64,000 bases of DNA from Siderastrea siderea (lineage: Eukaryota; Cnidaria; Anthozoa; Scleractinia; Rhizangiidae). The position numbers were made by a program, and so were the translations under genes. The stretch is taken from positions 46,848,078 to 46,912,077 of the forward strand of contig OZ034971.1 of assembly GCA_964030785.1 (NCBI GenBank), written 5' to 3'. Of this stretch, positions 24,610 to 36,710 are shown in pieces. The notes below the pieces were generated by a model that worked only from the letters and a program-made list of their open reading frames with translations, searched no databases and was not told where the DNA came from. Each line of letters begins with the position of its first letter. The stretch's first letter is position 1.

Positions 24610-26388
24610 ACATAACTCCCGTTGTTGCGTCGCCTAGACGTGTACCAGCTTCACTCAAGGGCCAGCTGAAGCAGGAACTGGACCGTCTACAAGAAATAGG
24701 TGTTATCACTCCAGTACATGCGCCCACCCAATGGGTCAGCGGTTTAGCTGTGGCAGTTAAGAAGACCGGAGCTTTGAGGATCTGCCTAGACCCCAGACCA
24801 TTAAATACAGCACTTAGGAGAGAGAGATATCAGCTGCCTGTTCTAGAGGACATACTTCCCGAGCTGTCTGAAGCACGAATGTTTTCCACGGTCGATCTCA
24901 AGTCTGGTTACTGGCATTGTGTCCTGGCACCGGAATCAGGTGCCCTTACAACATTCGCCACTCCCTATGGCAGATACCGTTGGTGTCGTCTACCTGTTGG
25001 CCTATCCGCATCGTCGGAGATATTCCAGAAACATCTACACCATACCCTAGAGAACCTGGAAGGAGTCCTGTGTATTGCAGACGACATTCTGGTATGTGGA
25101 AAGGGACACAATGACGACGAAGCCACCTCAAATCACGACGAGAACCCGGAGAAGCTACTGCAAAGATGTCTAGATTACGGCATAGTTCTGAATGCAGACA
25201 AGATGAAACGAAGCCAGAAAGAGGTTCCTTACATGGGTCACCTGAGATCGAGTGATGGTCTGAAACCTGACCCTGCTAAGGTGGAGGCCGTAACTAAAAT
25301 GCTGAGACCAGAAGATGTCGAAGGAATTCAAAGGCTGAATGGCTTCGTGAACTACTTAGCGAAGTTCCTTCCCAAGCTTTCGGAAATCATGGAGCTTATA
25401 CGTCGCATGACAGGAAAAGACACACAATGGCACTGGTCCGAGGAGCAGGACAGCGCATTCCAGAAAATACAACACATGGTCACACAAGCTCCAGTCCTGA
25501 GCTATTATGACCCCTGCAGTGAGCTTACCATCCATTGTGATGCGAGTCAAGGTGGCCTCGGAGCAGCTTTACTACAGAATGGCCGACCCATTGGGTACGC
25601 AAGCCGAGCATTGACAGAGACAGAGAAACGATACGCGCAAATTGAAAAAAGATATGCCGGCTATCGTCTCCTCTCTTGAACGATTTAACCAGTATACATT
25701 TGGTCAGCATGTCAATGTGGAAAGTGACCACAAACCACTGGAAATGATTCTTCTTAAACCACTTTCATGCGCACCACGGCGATTGCAGTCCATGATGATG
25801 AGGCTGCAGAAGTATGACTTCACAGTCCACTACGAGCGCGGCAAAAACATGCACCTGGCCGACACGTTGTCGCGAGCTTTCCTTCCGTTTGAATGTGATG
25901 ATGGGGACGACCTGGAGTTTGTGAACATGGTTAACTACTTACCCATTTCCGAGCGCATCGATGAAATTATGATGATTTTTAAAGCAAATGCAGTGGTGAT
26001 CCCTAAGAATCTTCGTGCAGACATGAAAGCAAGAATTCATTCCTCCCATTTAGGAACAGAGTCATGTCTAAGAACAGCACGTGAAGGCATTTACTGGCCT
26101 GTAATGTCGGCTGAAATCAAGCAATACATCTCAGCATGCGAGATATGCAGGGAGTTCGATACAACCTCGCAACCCAATGAGTCCTTGATGAGCCATGAGG
26201 TCCCCTCTCGCCCCTGGGAGAGGGTAGGCGCTGATATCTTCACCCTGCATGATAAAGACTATTTGGTTACTATCGACTACTACAGCAACTTTTGGGAGGT
26301 AGACAGGTTACCCGACACCAAGGCAAGTACAGCCATCCTGAAACTGAAAAGCGTCTTCCCCGCTATGGAATACCTGACCAAGTTGTGA
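24610..26388 (+). pseudogene. pol (RT-RNase H-integrase N part) of the Gypsy element
   Basis: RT begins near PVVASPRRVPASLKGQLKQE. Motifs seen are LRICLDPRPLN, FSTVDLKSGYWH, FATPYGRYRW and the catalytic CIADDILV. RNase H follows (LTIHCDASQGGLGAAL) and shifts frame near 25645 (EKR/EKDMPAIV). Then come the H2C2 integrase zinc region (HLGTESCLRTAREGIYWP...CEICREF) and the first integrase Asp (GADIFT). The frame is lost again after 26330. Confidence 0.88.
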
Positions 26389-27128
26389 GTGATAATGGCC
26401 CACAATTCACCTCGAAAGAGTTTGCGACATTCGCAAAGACCTGGGACTTTGAGCACCTAACCAGCAGTCCCGGAAACAGTAAGGCTAATGGCAAGGCAGA
26501 GTCTGGAGTAAAGACAGCCAAGCGTCTCTTGCGGAAGTCTATCAGGGCTAGGACAGATCCGTACCTGGCTTTCCTTGATTATAGGAACCCTCCTACGCAA
26601 GCGATGACTACAAGTCCTGCACAGCGTCTGATGGTCAGGAGGACCAAAACGCTCCTCCCTACTCCACAAAGCCTCCTTATGCCAAAGACAACCCAGCCTG
26701 GCACTGAAAAGAGCCAACTGAAAGAGCGTCAACGGGCTCAGGCCAAGTATTACAACAGAAACGCAAAAGATCTACCAACACTGAGTGAAGGGGATGTGGT
26801 ACGAATGAAGCCCTTCAAGCTAGGTGCCAAGTCGCGGCCAAAGGCCCAAGTAACGGCAAGATTAGATGAACGGTCATACACAGTGGAGACTGAAAATGGA
26901 ACTGTCTACCGGAGAAATAGGCAGCACCTGAAGAAGACATCAGAGTCACCAATTCAGCCCATTCAATCAGATCCAGTGGATGACTGTAGCACTCCCAAAC
27001 CAGATGTGCCCAGCATCCCTACCTTAACTGCAGAACCGGTTGACAAACCCCTAGGATCGACCTCTTGTGAGAGCGTACCGATCAGCACCAGAGACCACAG
27101 CGTGACAGGAGACCCCCGGTGTACCTGA
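26330..27128 (+). pseudogene. integrase C-terminal part of the Gypsy element
   Basis: Continues the integrase core in a new frame: VVSDNGPQFTSKEFATF (second catalytic Asp) and SNKANGKAESGVK-like sequence with the catalytic Glu, then a GDVVRMKPFKLG block typical of the Gypsy integrase C-terminal domain. Confidence 0.85.
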
Positions 27129-27304
27129 AGGACTATGTTTGCTCACGAATAACCTTCCCAACTTACTAACCCTTTGTTACAGTTTAGAGACTGATCACCG
27201 ATTATTTTATTACAAATGTTTTGTTGAGCTTGGATTCTTGATTTATCTTGTTTTCAACTAAGTGAAGAACACTTTAATTTTGTTTTTCTTAATGAAACGG
27301 AGGA

Positions 27305-27407
27305 TGTTCCAATATGCGTGTGATAATATTAAATCGTTAACTAGGCTTAGGATCAAAAATTGAGTGTAGGGATTTAAGATTAGACGCAATAATTGGAGCT
27401 TGAAACA
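27305..27407 (+). repeat. 3' LTR of the Gypsy element
   Basis: 103 bp; starts TGTTCCAATATGCGTGTGAT directly after the purine-rich ACGGAGGA tract (polypurine-tract position) and ends TTGAAACA. It differs from the 5' LTR by a few substitutions and short indels. Confidence 0.85.
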
Positions 27408-28300
27408 GTTGGTTAATTAAAGGTAGTTTGTGATCACGCATCTTAATAGCCTGTGTACAGCCGTCCGCTAGGCTAGCATCGTAAGGTCTTCCCCAATTTT
27501 GCGGCTCCTAAACACTGGTTGAAGAGTTTGTTCGTTTTTTCTTGCTCAGGTCGGATAGTTGTTTTTTTCATTGCATCGGCCGACTTTTTATCTTTCAATG
27601 GCAATTAACCGCTCGGTGAACAGAATTTTCGTTGGCGGGTAGTTGAACCGGTACATCGGGAACTCCAGACATTTCTAAGGTAACAAAATGAGAGATGATC
27701 ACATTCAGTTATGAAAGCCTCCCGTGTGGATGACCGGCGGAAAGTATGGTTTACCATGGTCTTGAGTAGCAATTTCTTGTATCTTTTATGGACGTGGCTT
27801 TGGTGATGGAGCAGTAGGGCAATATTTGTTGGCTTCCGGTAAACACTGGTTTCCAGTTTGCCGCCTTTCTTACATGTAAGTACATCCATACCGACAAATG
27901 GTAACTTATTGTCGGATGGCAGTTCCATGGTGAAACTTATGGATGGATGACAGTTGTTAAGCGTTGACAAGAACGTTTCTGCTGCTGGTACACCTTTTAC
28001 CGTAGCGAGCGTGTCGTCTACGTATCTTCTGTAAAAATCTGGCAGTTTATTCCAGTTTCTGTTCGATAGGGCAGAGAAATGCGTTTGTCATAAGGGGTCC
28101 CAAAGGTGAGTCCATAGCCACGCAGTCAATCCGGCTGTTCGTAAAGCTTGCCATCGGACATGAACAGTTGATTCTTGGTTGCGTCTTGTAACAGATGAAT
28201 CGGATCAGGCTAAGTGATACTCAGATTGTGTGTTTCATTAAACCAGGTTTCTACGAACGCCTTTTCAGTAAACGCCTTTTCAGTGAACGCCTTTTCAGCT
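27408..28300 (-). pseudogene. Penelope-like relic 3, RT part
   Basis: The minus-strand frame encodes FTMELPSDNKLPFVGMDVLT and LETSVYRKPTNIALLLHHQS, the conserved post-palm block of Penelope RTs, then HKRYKKLLLKTMVNHTFR. It continues with stops towards 27408, where the Gypsy element interrupts it. Sequence around 28000-28200 in other frames matches the palm region. Confidence 0.7.
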
Positions 28301-29152
28301 GACTGGGGTAAAAACATGGAATGCTGTTGCGTGCAGAACTGGTTATACAACTGAGAATTCAGAGAATCAACACTGAGTTTCAGTTTTTTCTGTCGTGGTG
28401 ACATGACTTGTAACATACGTTTGTAAGTTGTAAATCAAAAATTATCAAGGCTCCCTCAACCAAACAAACCGTGGCAAAACATTTCATTGAAGGACGGTAA
28501 ATATGGTAACATCTGTCCATGAAAATCGTTTTTCCAACAATTGGAGTCTTCTGTTTCTTGTCACTAAATGCAAGAATGCAAGTTAACACAGTTTTACCTG
28601 CATCAGTGTTAGGTGGCAAATGTGGGAGCGGGGGGGGGAGGGGGGAGGGGGGAGGCAGGGGCACATCCAGGAATTTTTATAACAAGCAAATTTATAACAA
28701 TTGATAAGATTTCCTGGCAAACCTTGGCTACTGGCCTAAGTTGTTGTTAATAGTTTTTGTTTTATTAGTCTAAATACACTTCATAATTAAAAATTTACAA
28801 TAAAAAAAAGAATATCACAGGTACCCGGCCACTCTAGAGGTGCATGACTAGAACTCATGAATTGTGGCGCATGGCTTCACTGTTGACAAGTAAGGTTGAA
28901 ACATTGACCCTTGGCCTGCAGTCCTGCTGACAGAGTCGCAAATATCCTCTTCATGAGAATAACACGGACCCTGGTAAGACCACTACGTTATTGCAGAAAA
29001 TCTTTGCCACTTGTTTAAATTGCAGAAAAAGGATGTTGCCGAAGAAGAATGGTGTCCATTAAATAGAAATACTAAAATAAAGATTGGACAAATTGTCCAG
29101 TTTTGAGAACATTAGGCAACGTCACAAAATGTCCTCCTAAAATGGCAATTAA
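28301..29152. other. host non-coding sequence with a G-rich tract
   Basis: No gene supported. A poly-G/GGA tract at 28628-28662 could form a quadruplex; otherwise featureless. Confidence 0.4.
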
Positions 29153-29156
29153 TTAA

Positions 29157-29389
29157 AGGAGCTATGTCACGGTATTTTCATTATATTTCTGATCTGACAA
29201 AATTACTTTCACATTGAAGGAAACATCAAAATAATAGTTCCCTAAGGTAGAAAACACCAAAGAAGTAATAATAAACCAAAACTAAACAAGGATGGTTAAA
29301 ACTGAGGGAGATTAAGACGGATTACAAATGACAAACTTGAAAAAATTGGCCCAATGTTTTCAAGATGCATCACCCGTGATGTAGCTCCT
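29157..29389. mobile_element. MITE with AGGAGCTATGTCACGG ends, TTAA target
   Basis: The left AGGAGCTATGTCACGGTATT and right ATCACCCGTGATGTAGCTCCT ends are inverted complements and are flanked on both sides by TTAA (29153-29156, 29390-29393). A relative of the AGGGGC...GTCAC elements at 4.5-7.8 kb. Confidence 0.8.
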
Positions 29390-29393
29390 TTAA

Positions 29394-31643
29394 GTTGTAA
29401 CAAAAAATTTTGCAGTAATGAGGTATGCCTAGGATAGGACCTATATTTGGGTAGCATAAACTTCCTTTTTTTTTTTTTTTAGATTGATTTATCAGGACAA
29501 AGAGAAATTCCAGTATTCAGATTAGGTGTAAATTATGGCTATTATGAACCATATTAAGCCAAGATTAAGCCTGAGAATAATGCTAGGGTAAAGGTTTGGA
29601 TTGGGTTTGGGGTAAGTTCATTTATTTTTACAACAGAGAAGAATTCAAGGAATGATGCTAAAGCAGGGCTACTGGGAACCATATTAGACCAAGATTAATT
29701 CTAATCTTAAAAATTGGTTAGAATAAGAGTAACTTCATATAATTATTTTTCAGTTAATTCCAAGCTTAAGGTTAGGGTTAGGATTGTGGTTAGCGTTAGG
29801 TAGCATAAGGGTAATATTATGGACATTAAATTTTACATGTATATCTAATATGGTACAAATATTCTAAACAGTAACATATAAATTATAATGTTCAGAGCCA
29901 AAGTAAACATTCAAATGAACTGATACATTTAAATGCACATGAAGTAAAATTCTACTTCTATCATTAATTTCTATATATTTTTTAGTAGTTCTTAATTATC
30001 CCCCTAATATTTCATTTATCAGGTTGTCCCCTCATTTATCTGAATTAAAGAGAATACACTACTGTTAGTGGTTTGAAAAAAAAATCTCTTCAAAGAGTAA
30101 AATTTGTGAAATTTTATTTGCACACAGTCAAAAGGTGTTTGTGACATCACTTGTGCAACTTCATTGCAGCACAAAAGATGGCAGAGAAAAGAAGAAAAAA
30201 TGTACAAATGGGTTAGTATTCTGCAAGCTCATTTTGGCTTAGGACAGTGAGTTGTATGAAGAAAGTTCTTCCACCAAGTGATAAAATCCACTGGTTCCCA
30301 CGAAATGATACTCTAAGGGTGCATTTAGTTAAAATTAGTGAACAAACACCAGCAATTTAGAAAACATTGACTTTGGCTTTGTTCCATACATTTCATCCTG
30401 AATGTTTCACGTGAAAGAGCAATCTGATTCACTCCTGTGAAAATTTGTAGCATATTCCTTGTTGGAAGGTATAAAGTGTAACAATATTACAACTTCTGAT
30501 GAAACGGGGGAGAAGAAAGTGAGGCTCGCTTAATAATACTGCCGGCTGGGATCAAATGACTTGAATTGCTTAATTTATTTGACAGAATCATTCAATCTTG
30601 TTTTATGTTTTACTTTAAATGGACTTTACAATTTATGAATTAAGATTACTAGAGCACTTTTAAATCATATGCTGTCATCTTTAGCCACTGTCACTGAACA
30701 GCCTGAAGAAGACAAATAGAGCATGACAGTTCTGATGGGGTACATTTGTCTATTTGTGTAAGAAACTGTTGGTGCTAAAATGATGCAGGTCAGTTTCATG
30801 CAGAGCAATTGTTATGAATTAAGCTTCAGACTGTCGAACTGTCATCCTAAAGCTTCTTGTGAAACTAGAGATACTTTGGGTCTAACACACAAATAACATC
30901 CCAGACACTCCACTAGAACCCTGGTCCTTGTCTAGAATTGTTGTCCAAGATGATAAACTTTCATTGAGATTTAGGACACATTCCCACGACTCAAATCAAC
31001 TTATCTTGCTATCAATAGTTCTTATAAAATGAAAATTTAGGATTTCAGGAAAAAAAAGGGATAGTGAATATTTCACTTCATGTGCACCTTTAGGTTTGTT
31101 ATTAGTGTGTTATACATTTCGTGGTTATTATCTAAAAGCGGTTGCAGTGTCAACCACCACAGACTGCTGACCACAGTAACTGTTGAAATTTTTCTTTATT
31201 ATTATTCACTGACCGCAGGATCACAGATCGCAGTGACCATAAGGACATCATTACTCATCCAGTACATTGCCACAGACTGTGGTGCTGGGGAAGTTTTTCA
31301 TCTTAAATTATTATGGATATTGTTTTATATGGATATATTTTTTGTTCTTCCAGTGCAGGACCGGGGCCATGCTGTATGGTTTCAGAGTGGCCATGGGCAC
31401 TAGTTGTAAAGTTGTTCCCAGGTTTGGGAAGCATCCCCTATACTTTTTATGTGATCAGTGATTTGGGTGATTTATTTTCCTGTCAAACATAATCTAAGCT
31501 TTATTTATTTGTGACTTATGTATCATTCCTAATTTCAGGATTTTTCATCATGCATGTGAGCAAAATTTTCGACTTAAACGTGACAGGTGAATCAAGAGAA
31601 GAATAAAACGTGATTCATGAATGATTTTGTTTCGTGTGATATA
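29394..31643. other. host non-coding sequence
   Basis: 2.2 kb of AT-rich DNA with poly-T tracts. No exon with a recognisable domain was found. Confidence 0.4.
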
Positions 31644-33419
31644 AGGGGCCAACCATTTAACTCTTGAGGGGGGGGGGGGGGGTAGATGATTTCTGGTCAG
31701 CAAGCTTTTTTTTTTCTAGCAACCTGGTGGGCAGGATATTTTTTTTTCCTTCTAAATGCTCTGCAGAATATTTTTTTTTCCTCTTCATTTCTCTGCAGGG
31801 TTTTTTTTACCTCAAATAAGTAGCATGTGTTTACATTTACAGAATGTATTTACATTTACATTGTGGTTATTGTTGTAATAGTTCAATATGGAGCTGCAAA
31901 GCCTTAAAATGTTGTAAGCTATACAAAATCATGCTATACAAAAACATGTTTTCGGAAAGTCATTCTTTACACTCATTTAATATTACGTCATAATATTAGT
32001 GATGGTCCACAGGTAGATTTGAAAATGTTATACCTGCCAAGTGTCACGCCTAAGGCGTGATTGTCACGCCTGCGGATCGAAAATGCGATCTCACGCCTAC
32101 TCACGCCTGCGTTCCCATTTCTCACGCCTGGTGGAAAAGTCTGAGCCTTTACAGCCCTAACCGACTCATTTTGAAAAAAATTATAAAGTATTTACATAAA
32201 CTCGAACTAATGCGAGAAAATAATGATCGTACTTCCACGAAATTTCGGATTTTAGTAGGGAAAGCCACTGGAGACATCGTAATACTCGTTTAATTGATCA
32301 AAGCATCGGTTAACTGGCCACAAATCGGAACGTCTTCGGAACGTCTTTGGAAATCTTCGGACGTCTTCGGAAATCGTCGGACATCTTCGGATATTATCGG
32401 TCCCTACGAAAAATCTTGACACTCTCAGGATAAAAATGTCACGCCCATGAATCACAAAAAGTTGGCAAGTATAAAACGTTTAGTTGCAAAAAGCAGTTCA
32501 GAAATGCTCATAGCATGGTAATTACTGCTAGAATCATAAGTTAAAATTTAAAAGTGGACTGAAATCTCAAAAACAAATGTGAAAGCAGAATTGAAGTTAG
32601 TTGATCATGGTCTTATTTGAAAAATAGCACTTATAATTTTTGCTCAGCCTTTTTTCAGTCCACTTCTAAACATGGTTAATGCTGCTATTCATAGTATGTA
32701 AATGGCAGGCCAAACACGACTCCCGCTAGTTGCTTAAGTTATTCTAGCCTTCAAAATAGAGCTTTCTTAGTACATTCGCAACAGCCTTGTCCCTCTGATC
32801 TAGGTGATCTAAAGGCGACACAATTGTGCCGGCAAGTGGTTGACCTATTGATCAAGAGAGTACTCAAGCTGTGATATAAACTGTTTGGAGGGTTTTATGT
32901 TACGTTCTTAGAGCGGTTTTAAGTCTCTGTACTAGTTATTGGCTTGTATGACTCCTATGACTCGCGAGCCTTGTGAACCGTGCAAGCCAGAAATCCCTTT
33001 ATATCCCATTATATAGGGCTAACTGCAAGCTACCTATTAAAGCTAATAACTTTTGGCTAACCGGAATGTTGTTTTGGCTAAACCAGAGTGTGATTTAGGT
33101 TAACTGGAGTGGCTCGCTGGCTCACAGATTGTCGGACCCTATAAAGCTAAGAATGCATTGCACATTCTGAAGCATAACCAACTCCAGAGTTTAAAGGGAG
33201 CAAGGGAAGAATGGTTGCAGTTTTGCTGGGATTTTGTAAAGTCCCCCTGGAATGATGAAATAGCTTTGCAACATTTTTTTTCTTGCTTGCAGCAGTGCAA
33301 GGATTATTTTTCTATTTCATTTGTGCTGCATGCAATTTTTTTCTTCCAACAAGGGCTTGCAGGAAATTTTTTTTCGAAATCATCCACACCCCCCCTCAAG
33401 AGTTAAATGGTCGGCCCCT
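31644..33419. mobile_element. 1.8-kb TIR element (AGGGGCCAACCATTTAACTC)
   Basis: Left terminal AGGGGCCAACCATTTAACTC followed by TTGAGGGGGGG, and right terminal CCCCCCTCAAGAGTTAAATG followed by GTCGGCCCCT, are inverted copies. Subterminal T-rich, TGCAG-containing sequence is also mirrored. It encloses short repeats (TCACGCCT motifs at 32044-32130; a 12-bp TCTTCGGAAATC-like minisatellite at 32330-32402). No transposase was recognised. Target duplication unclear. Confidence 0.65.
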
Positions 33420-35340
33420 AATTTGAGAGAATTTACTGTTTTAGCAACTGTATGTCTGTTTTCACCACTGAGGTTGGGTTTTTAGGACAAAAAAGACATT
33501 ATTTCACCATTTGTCATGTGTATTAAGGTCTGTACTCTCTACGGCAGGTGACAAACAATGCTTTTGTGACTTAAGTTTTGAACACATAAGACATTACGAC
33601 ACCTACATGTAGGTTGTAATCTACAACCTCACTGGATGACATGCTAGTGTATCTGGGCTTAACCCCAGCACGTCTTCACCGGTACTCATTTTCATGTATT
33701 AACACTTGGATAGAGAGAGACATTGTGGAGCGAAGTCTCTTGCCTTAACAAACAACATCACCATAGACAAGACTCTAATTTTTGAATTTAATTGTGCTTA
33801 AAATACATGTATGTCTGCAAGCTAAGTACAGAACAGGCCTCCTACACCTTTCGCCGTTGCGATTATATAAAAACTCACAGAGCCAGTGCAAACAGTATTA
33901 TACCGTTCGATGATGTCATAATATTTATCTGGGAATTCTCTTGTTGTTTATACGCATATTGTGCTTGCTTTAATTTTTGCATGTACTTGAAAGAACTTTG
34001 GTTTAATTCTTCATGACACATGAAACACATGATTGAATTTTGCCAGGTAGTATCAAGGAGGCCCTCTTTGAAGGCAGCTGAGCATCTGGCTGTTAAATTT
34101 TCTGTTAAATTTTCTGTCCATGCTTGGAATGGAAATAAATTTCCAACAGTGAGTGGATTTGAGCTGATAACGATTCATCTTTTGTCCCCCAGTGTAAGAA
34201 AATTGAACACTTTTTTTGTCCTTGAAACTCAAACACCTTGCATCTTCTCTGCCCCTCTTCCCACCTTAACCTTCTCCGAGCTCCCCCAACCCCCCCCCCG
34301 CACATAATGAGAGCCCCATGACCCAATGGAGCTTTGATATTAGAAATACCAACAGAGTATCAGGGTTCTGTCTACGATTTATTGTTTGGGGGAGAAGTCC
34401 TGAGTGGCTGAAAGCTACGAGCTTCCTAGGGGGGGTCCAGGGGCATGCCCCCCAGAAATTTTTTGAAATGAATATGCACTGAGATGCAATCTGGTGCATA
34501 TTTTTTGGGGGGGAAGCTGGGCATTTTGGGGGGAAGCTTCTACCCATCAAATACCCTAGATAGAGCCCTGATTATATCGATAAAATCTCCCTTCCAATGC
34601 CAAGAACGATAGAAGAAGAAGAAGAAGTGCCTTTATTTATTATTCATTTAAACAAACTATTACATAAATAGGCAGGAGATCCAGCAAGCTCTGTTGAGCA
34701 TTTTTAGAAGATCCCCGCTTAATTATATCTCAAGTACAAGAACGTTTAAACTTACCAATGTCAGTGGTACAGCCCTTGATTTTGCTTATAATCTTTCCAC
34801 ATCTCTGTTTGCTTTTGAAATCCCATTTATTATGTGCCAATCCTGCAAAGGGATTACTTCATTAAGTAAACCGGAAGTGAATCGAAGGACGCTTAACACG
34901 TAAGTCTTTAAAGTTGACATAAACTTTCCGAAATGCAAAGCAAGAAATCAAATTCTTTGTTCGGGAATACTTAAAAAATTGTTTCCAGACAACACTTGTC
35001 CTGACTTTTTTGGCAGATTTGGATGATTTACGGCCACCCTGAGTTTATACTCTGCTAGGAGCAACTCTTAGCAACTTTGTGATTTGCTTTACGATCTTTC
35101 CATCGCATGCAACAAATCCAAGTTTCGGCTTTTTCTTCTCACCTTCGCAAATCGACTTTCTTACTACTTTTCTCTCCTCAAGCCAGGCTCCTGGGTTAAA
35201 TCAAAGCTGATTTAGCCGACCGACATCACCCAACCGAGATCGACGCCATGTTGAGCGTGATGCAAATGTGAACGCCTCCCGGGGTTATCCCGGGGGCCAT
35301 TCTTGCACCCAGGGCTCTTTCTCAGGCTCTTTCACATTTA
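33420..35340. other. host non-coding sequence
   Basis: Nothing coding is supported. Short GAA tract at 34610-34627; C- and G-runs near 34290 and 34500. Confidence 0.4.
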
Positions 35341-35346
35341 GTCGAC

Positions 35347-35822
35347 GGCGCTCGGGCCCGTTTCTCGAAAGTCCCGATAACGTTCGGGCCTGGCGTGCGT
35401 TTCTCGAAAGCCCCGAAAAGTTTTCGGCCCCGAAGAGCCATTCGCAGAAATGAGAAGAGCTCATTCTACAAAGCTGTTATTTTAAGATGACTCTAAGATA
35501 AGAAATATTTAGCTTATGGCAAAGTTTCGTGCTTAGAAACTTCTTTATTTACAAGATACAGTGTAAATTATCGTGCCCGAAATCGGCCCGAAAATTTTCG
35601 GGGCTTTCGAGAAACGCACGCCAGGAGAGCCATTTTATGTGCGATGTTTGCATTAAAGACTCAAGTTTTGCTGGTTTTGAAAGCTGAACAATAAAATTCC
35701 AAGTTGATAGAACAAGTCAGGTGATCTGCGGGCTATAAACTTCGCCAACGTTCTATAGATTTTGATTTTAAAATATACTGAACACAAAAGTTGTCGGGAC
35801 TTTAGAGAAACGGGCCCCTGGG
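35347..35822. repeat. nested inverted repeats (MITE-like)
   Basis: The inner arms 35391-35427 (TGGCGTGCGTTTCTCGAAAG...) and 35588-35625 are near-perfect inverted copies. The outer arms 35353-35380 (CGGGCCCGTTTCTCGAAAGT) and 35790-35820 are a second inverted pair with a related sequence. This looks like one palindromic element family inserted around or within another copy. Confidence 0.7.
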
Positions 35823-36365
35823 AAGAAAACTAGTCTTTGTGTCCAGGTGCCGCCGGTCAAGAGGGCAAGAAAAACGAGTTACCTATTCAAGCTTATTGAA
35901 AAAGGATATATTGTTAAATGCGAACTCTAGATATTCGGGGGTTTAAATTTTCTTAATTAAAATACTACTTTAAATACTAGTTTAATGTTACTTTTCCGTA
36001 TTTAACCGCAAAGGTCACGCAATCAGAGTGGATACACAGACCAACAGCTGCATTGCGTAATAGGGAGCTGAGGAACACGGAACACAGCCCTGTGGCAGGT
36101 GACTTCAGGATATGCACGCAAAACTAAGCCTCACTTGTCTCCCCAAAACTTGCGGGATTAGAACAAGAGTAATGGTAGGGCCTTTCTTATCTCCCATTTG
36201 CCAGCACCGTAAGGGCTGGATAGGACCAGATTAAGGAAAAGGTACAAGATAGCAAGACACAAGCAATGCCAAAAGCTTGGGGCAAGTCGCTAAGCAGGAT
36301 TAACCGCCACAGATGCGAGCAGGCATGCACCTCCCCCCCCCCCCCCCCCAAGCAAACCGCCTGGC
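35823..36365. other. host non-coding sequence
   Basis: No gene supported; poly-C tract at 36331-36349. Confidence 0.4.
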
Positions 36366-36710
36366 CTACGTAGAAATTACTTGAGACACTAGCCATTTTA
36401 GGAGCAGCAGAAAGTAGTACTGACTCAGGAGTATGTATATATAATGATTATTAATAACAATCTGATGACCAGCGACCTGAAACCTTAATAAGCCAGTCTG
36501 GTAAACTCGCAGCTGCAGCAGGGAATGCTGCACCGATACGAAAACTATGACCCTTAAGACTCTTGTAAGGAGGTCCCGCATTTCGGGCAGAATCCCGAAG
36601 CAAGTGTGCGTCAGTGGATCTTGTGGAAAAGAAAAAAAGGTCCAGACCGCGGCTGGGCAAGAATAAAGTACTGTTGCATAGCTGAGACCAGGCAGAGCAG
36701 GGAGGAACAC
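36366..36710 (-). pseudogene. tyrosine recombinase C-terminal relic
   Basis: The minus-strand translation contains LKGHSFRIGAAFPAAAASLP then DWLIKVSGRWSSDCY. The H-x-x-R box (HSFR), the GRW-S block and the following Tyr are the C-terminal catalytic layout of phage-integrase-type tyrosine recombinases, found in DIRS/Crypton-type elements and abundant in coral genomes. The frame breaks after SSDCY and continues in another frame. The N-terminal part was not found. Confidence 0.65.

Larger units (their letters stand above)
23395..27407 (+). mobile_element. Ty3/Gypsy LTR retrotransposon, decayed
   Basis: Two short LTRs (23395-23501 and 27305-27407, TGTTACAATA/TGTTCCAATA...TTGAAACA) bracket gag and pol pieces on the plus strand. 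The flanking 5-mers GTTAG/GTTGG agree at 4 of 5 positions, as an aged target duplication. Several stops and frameshifts make it non-autonomous, and the protease and zinc-knuckle region is not found. It sits inside a minus-strand Penelope relic and carries a MITE in its leader. Confidence 0.88.
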
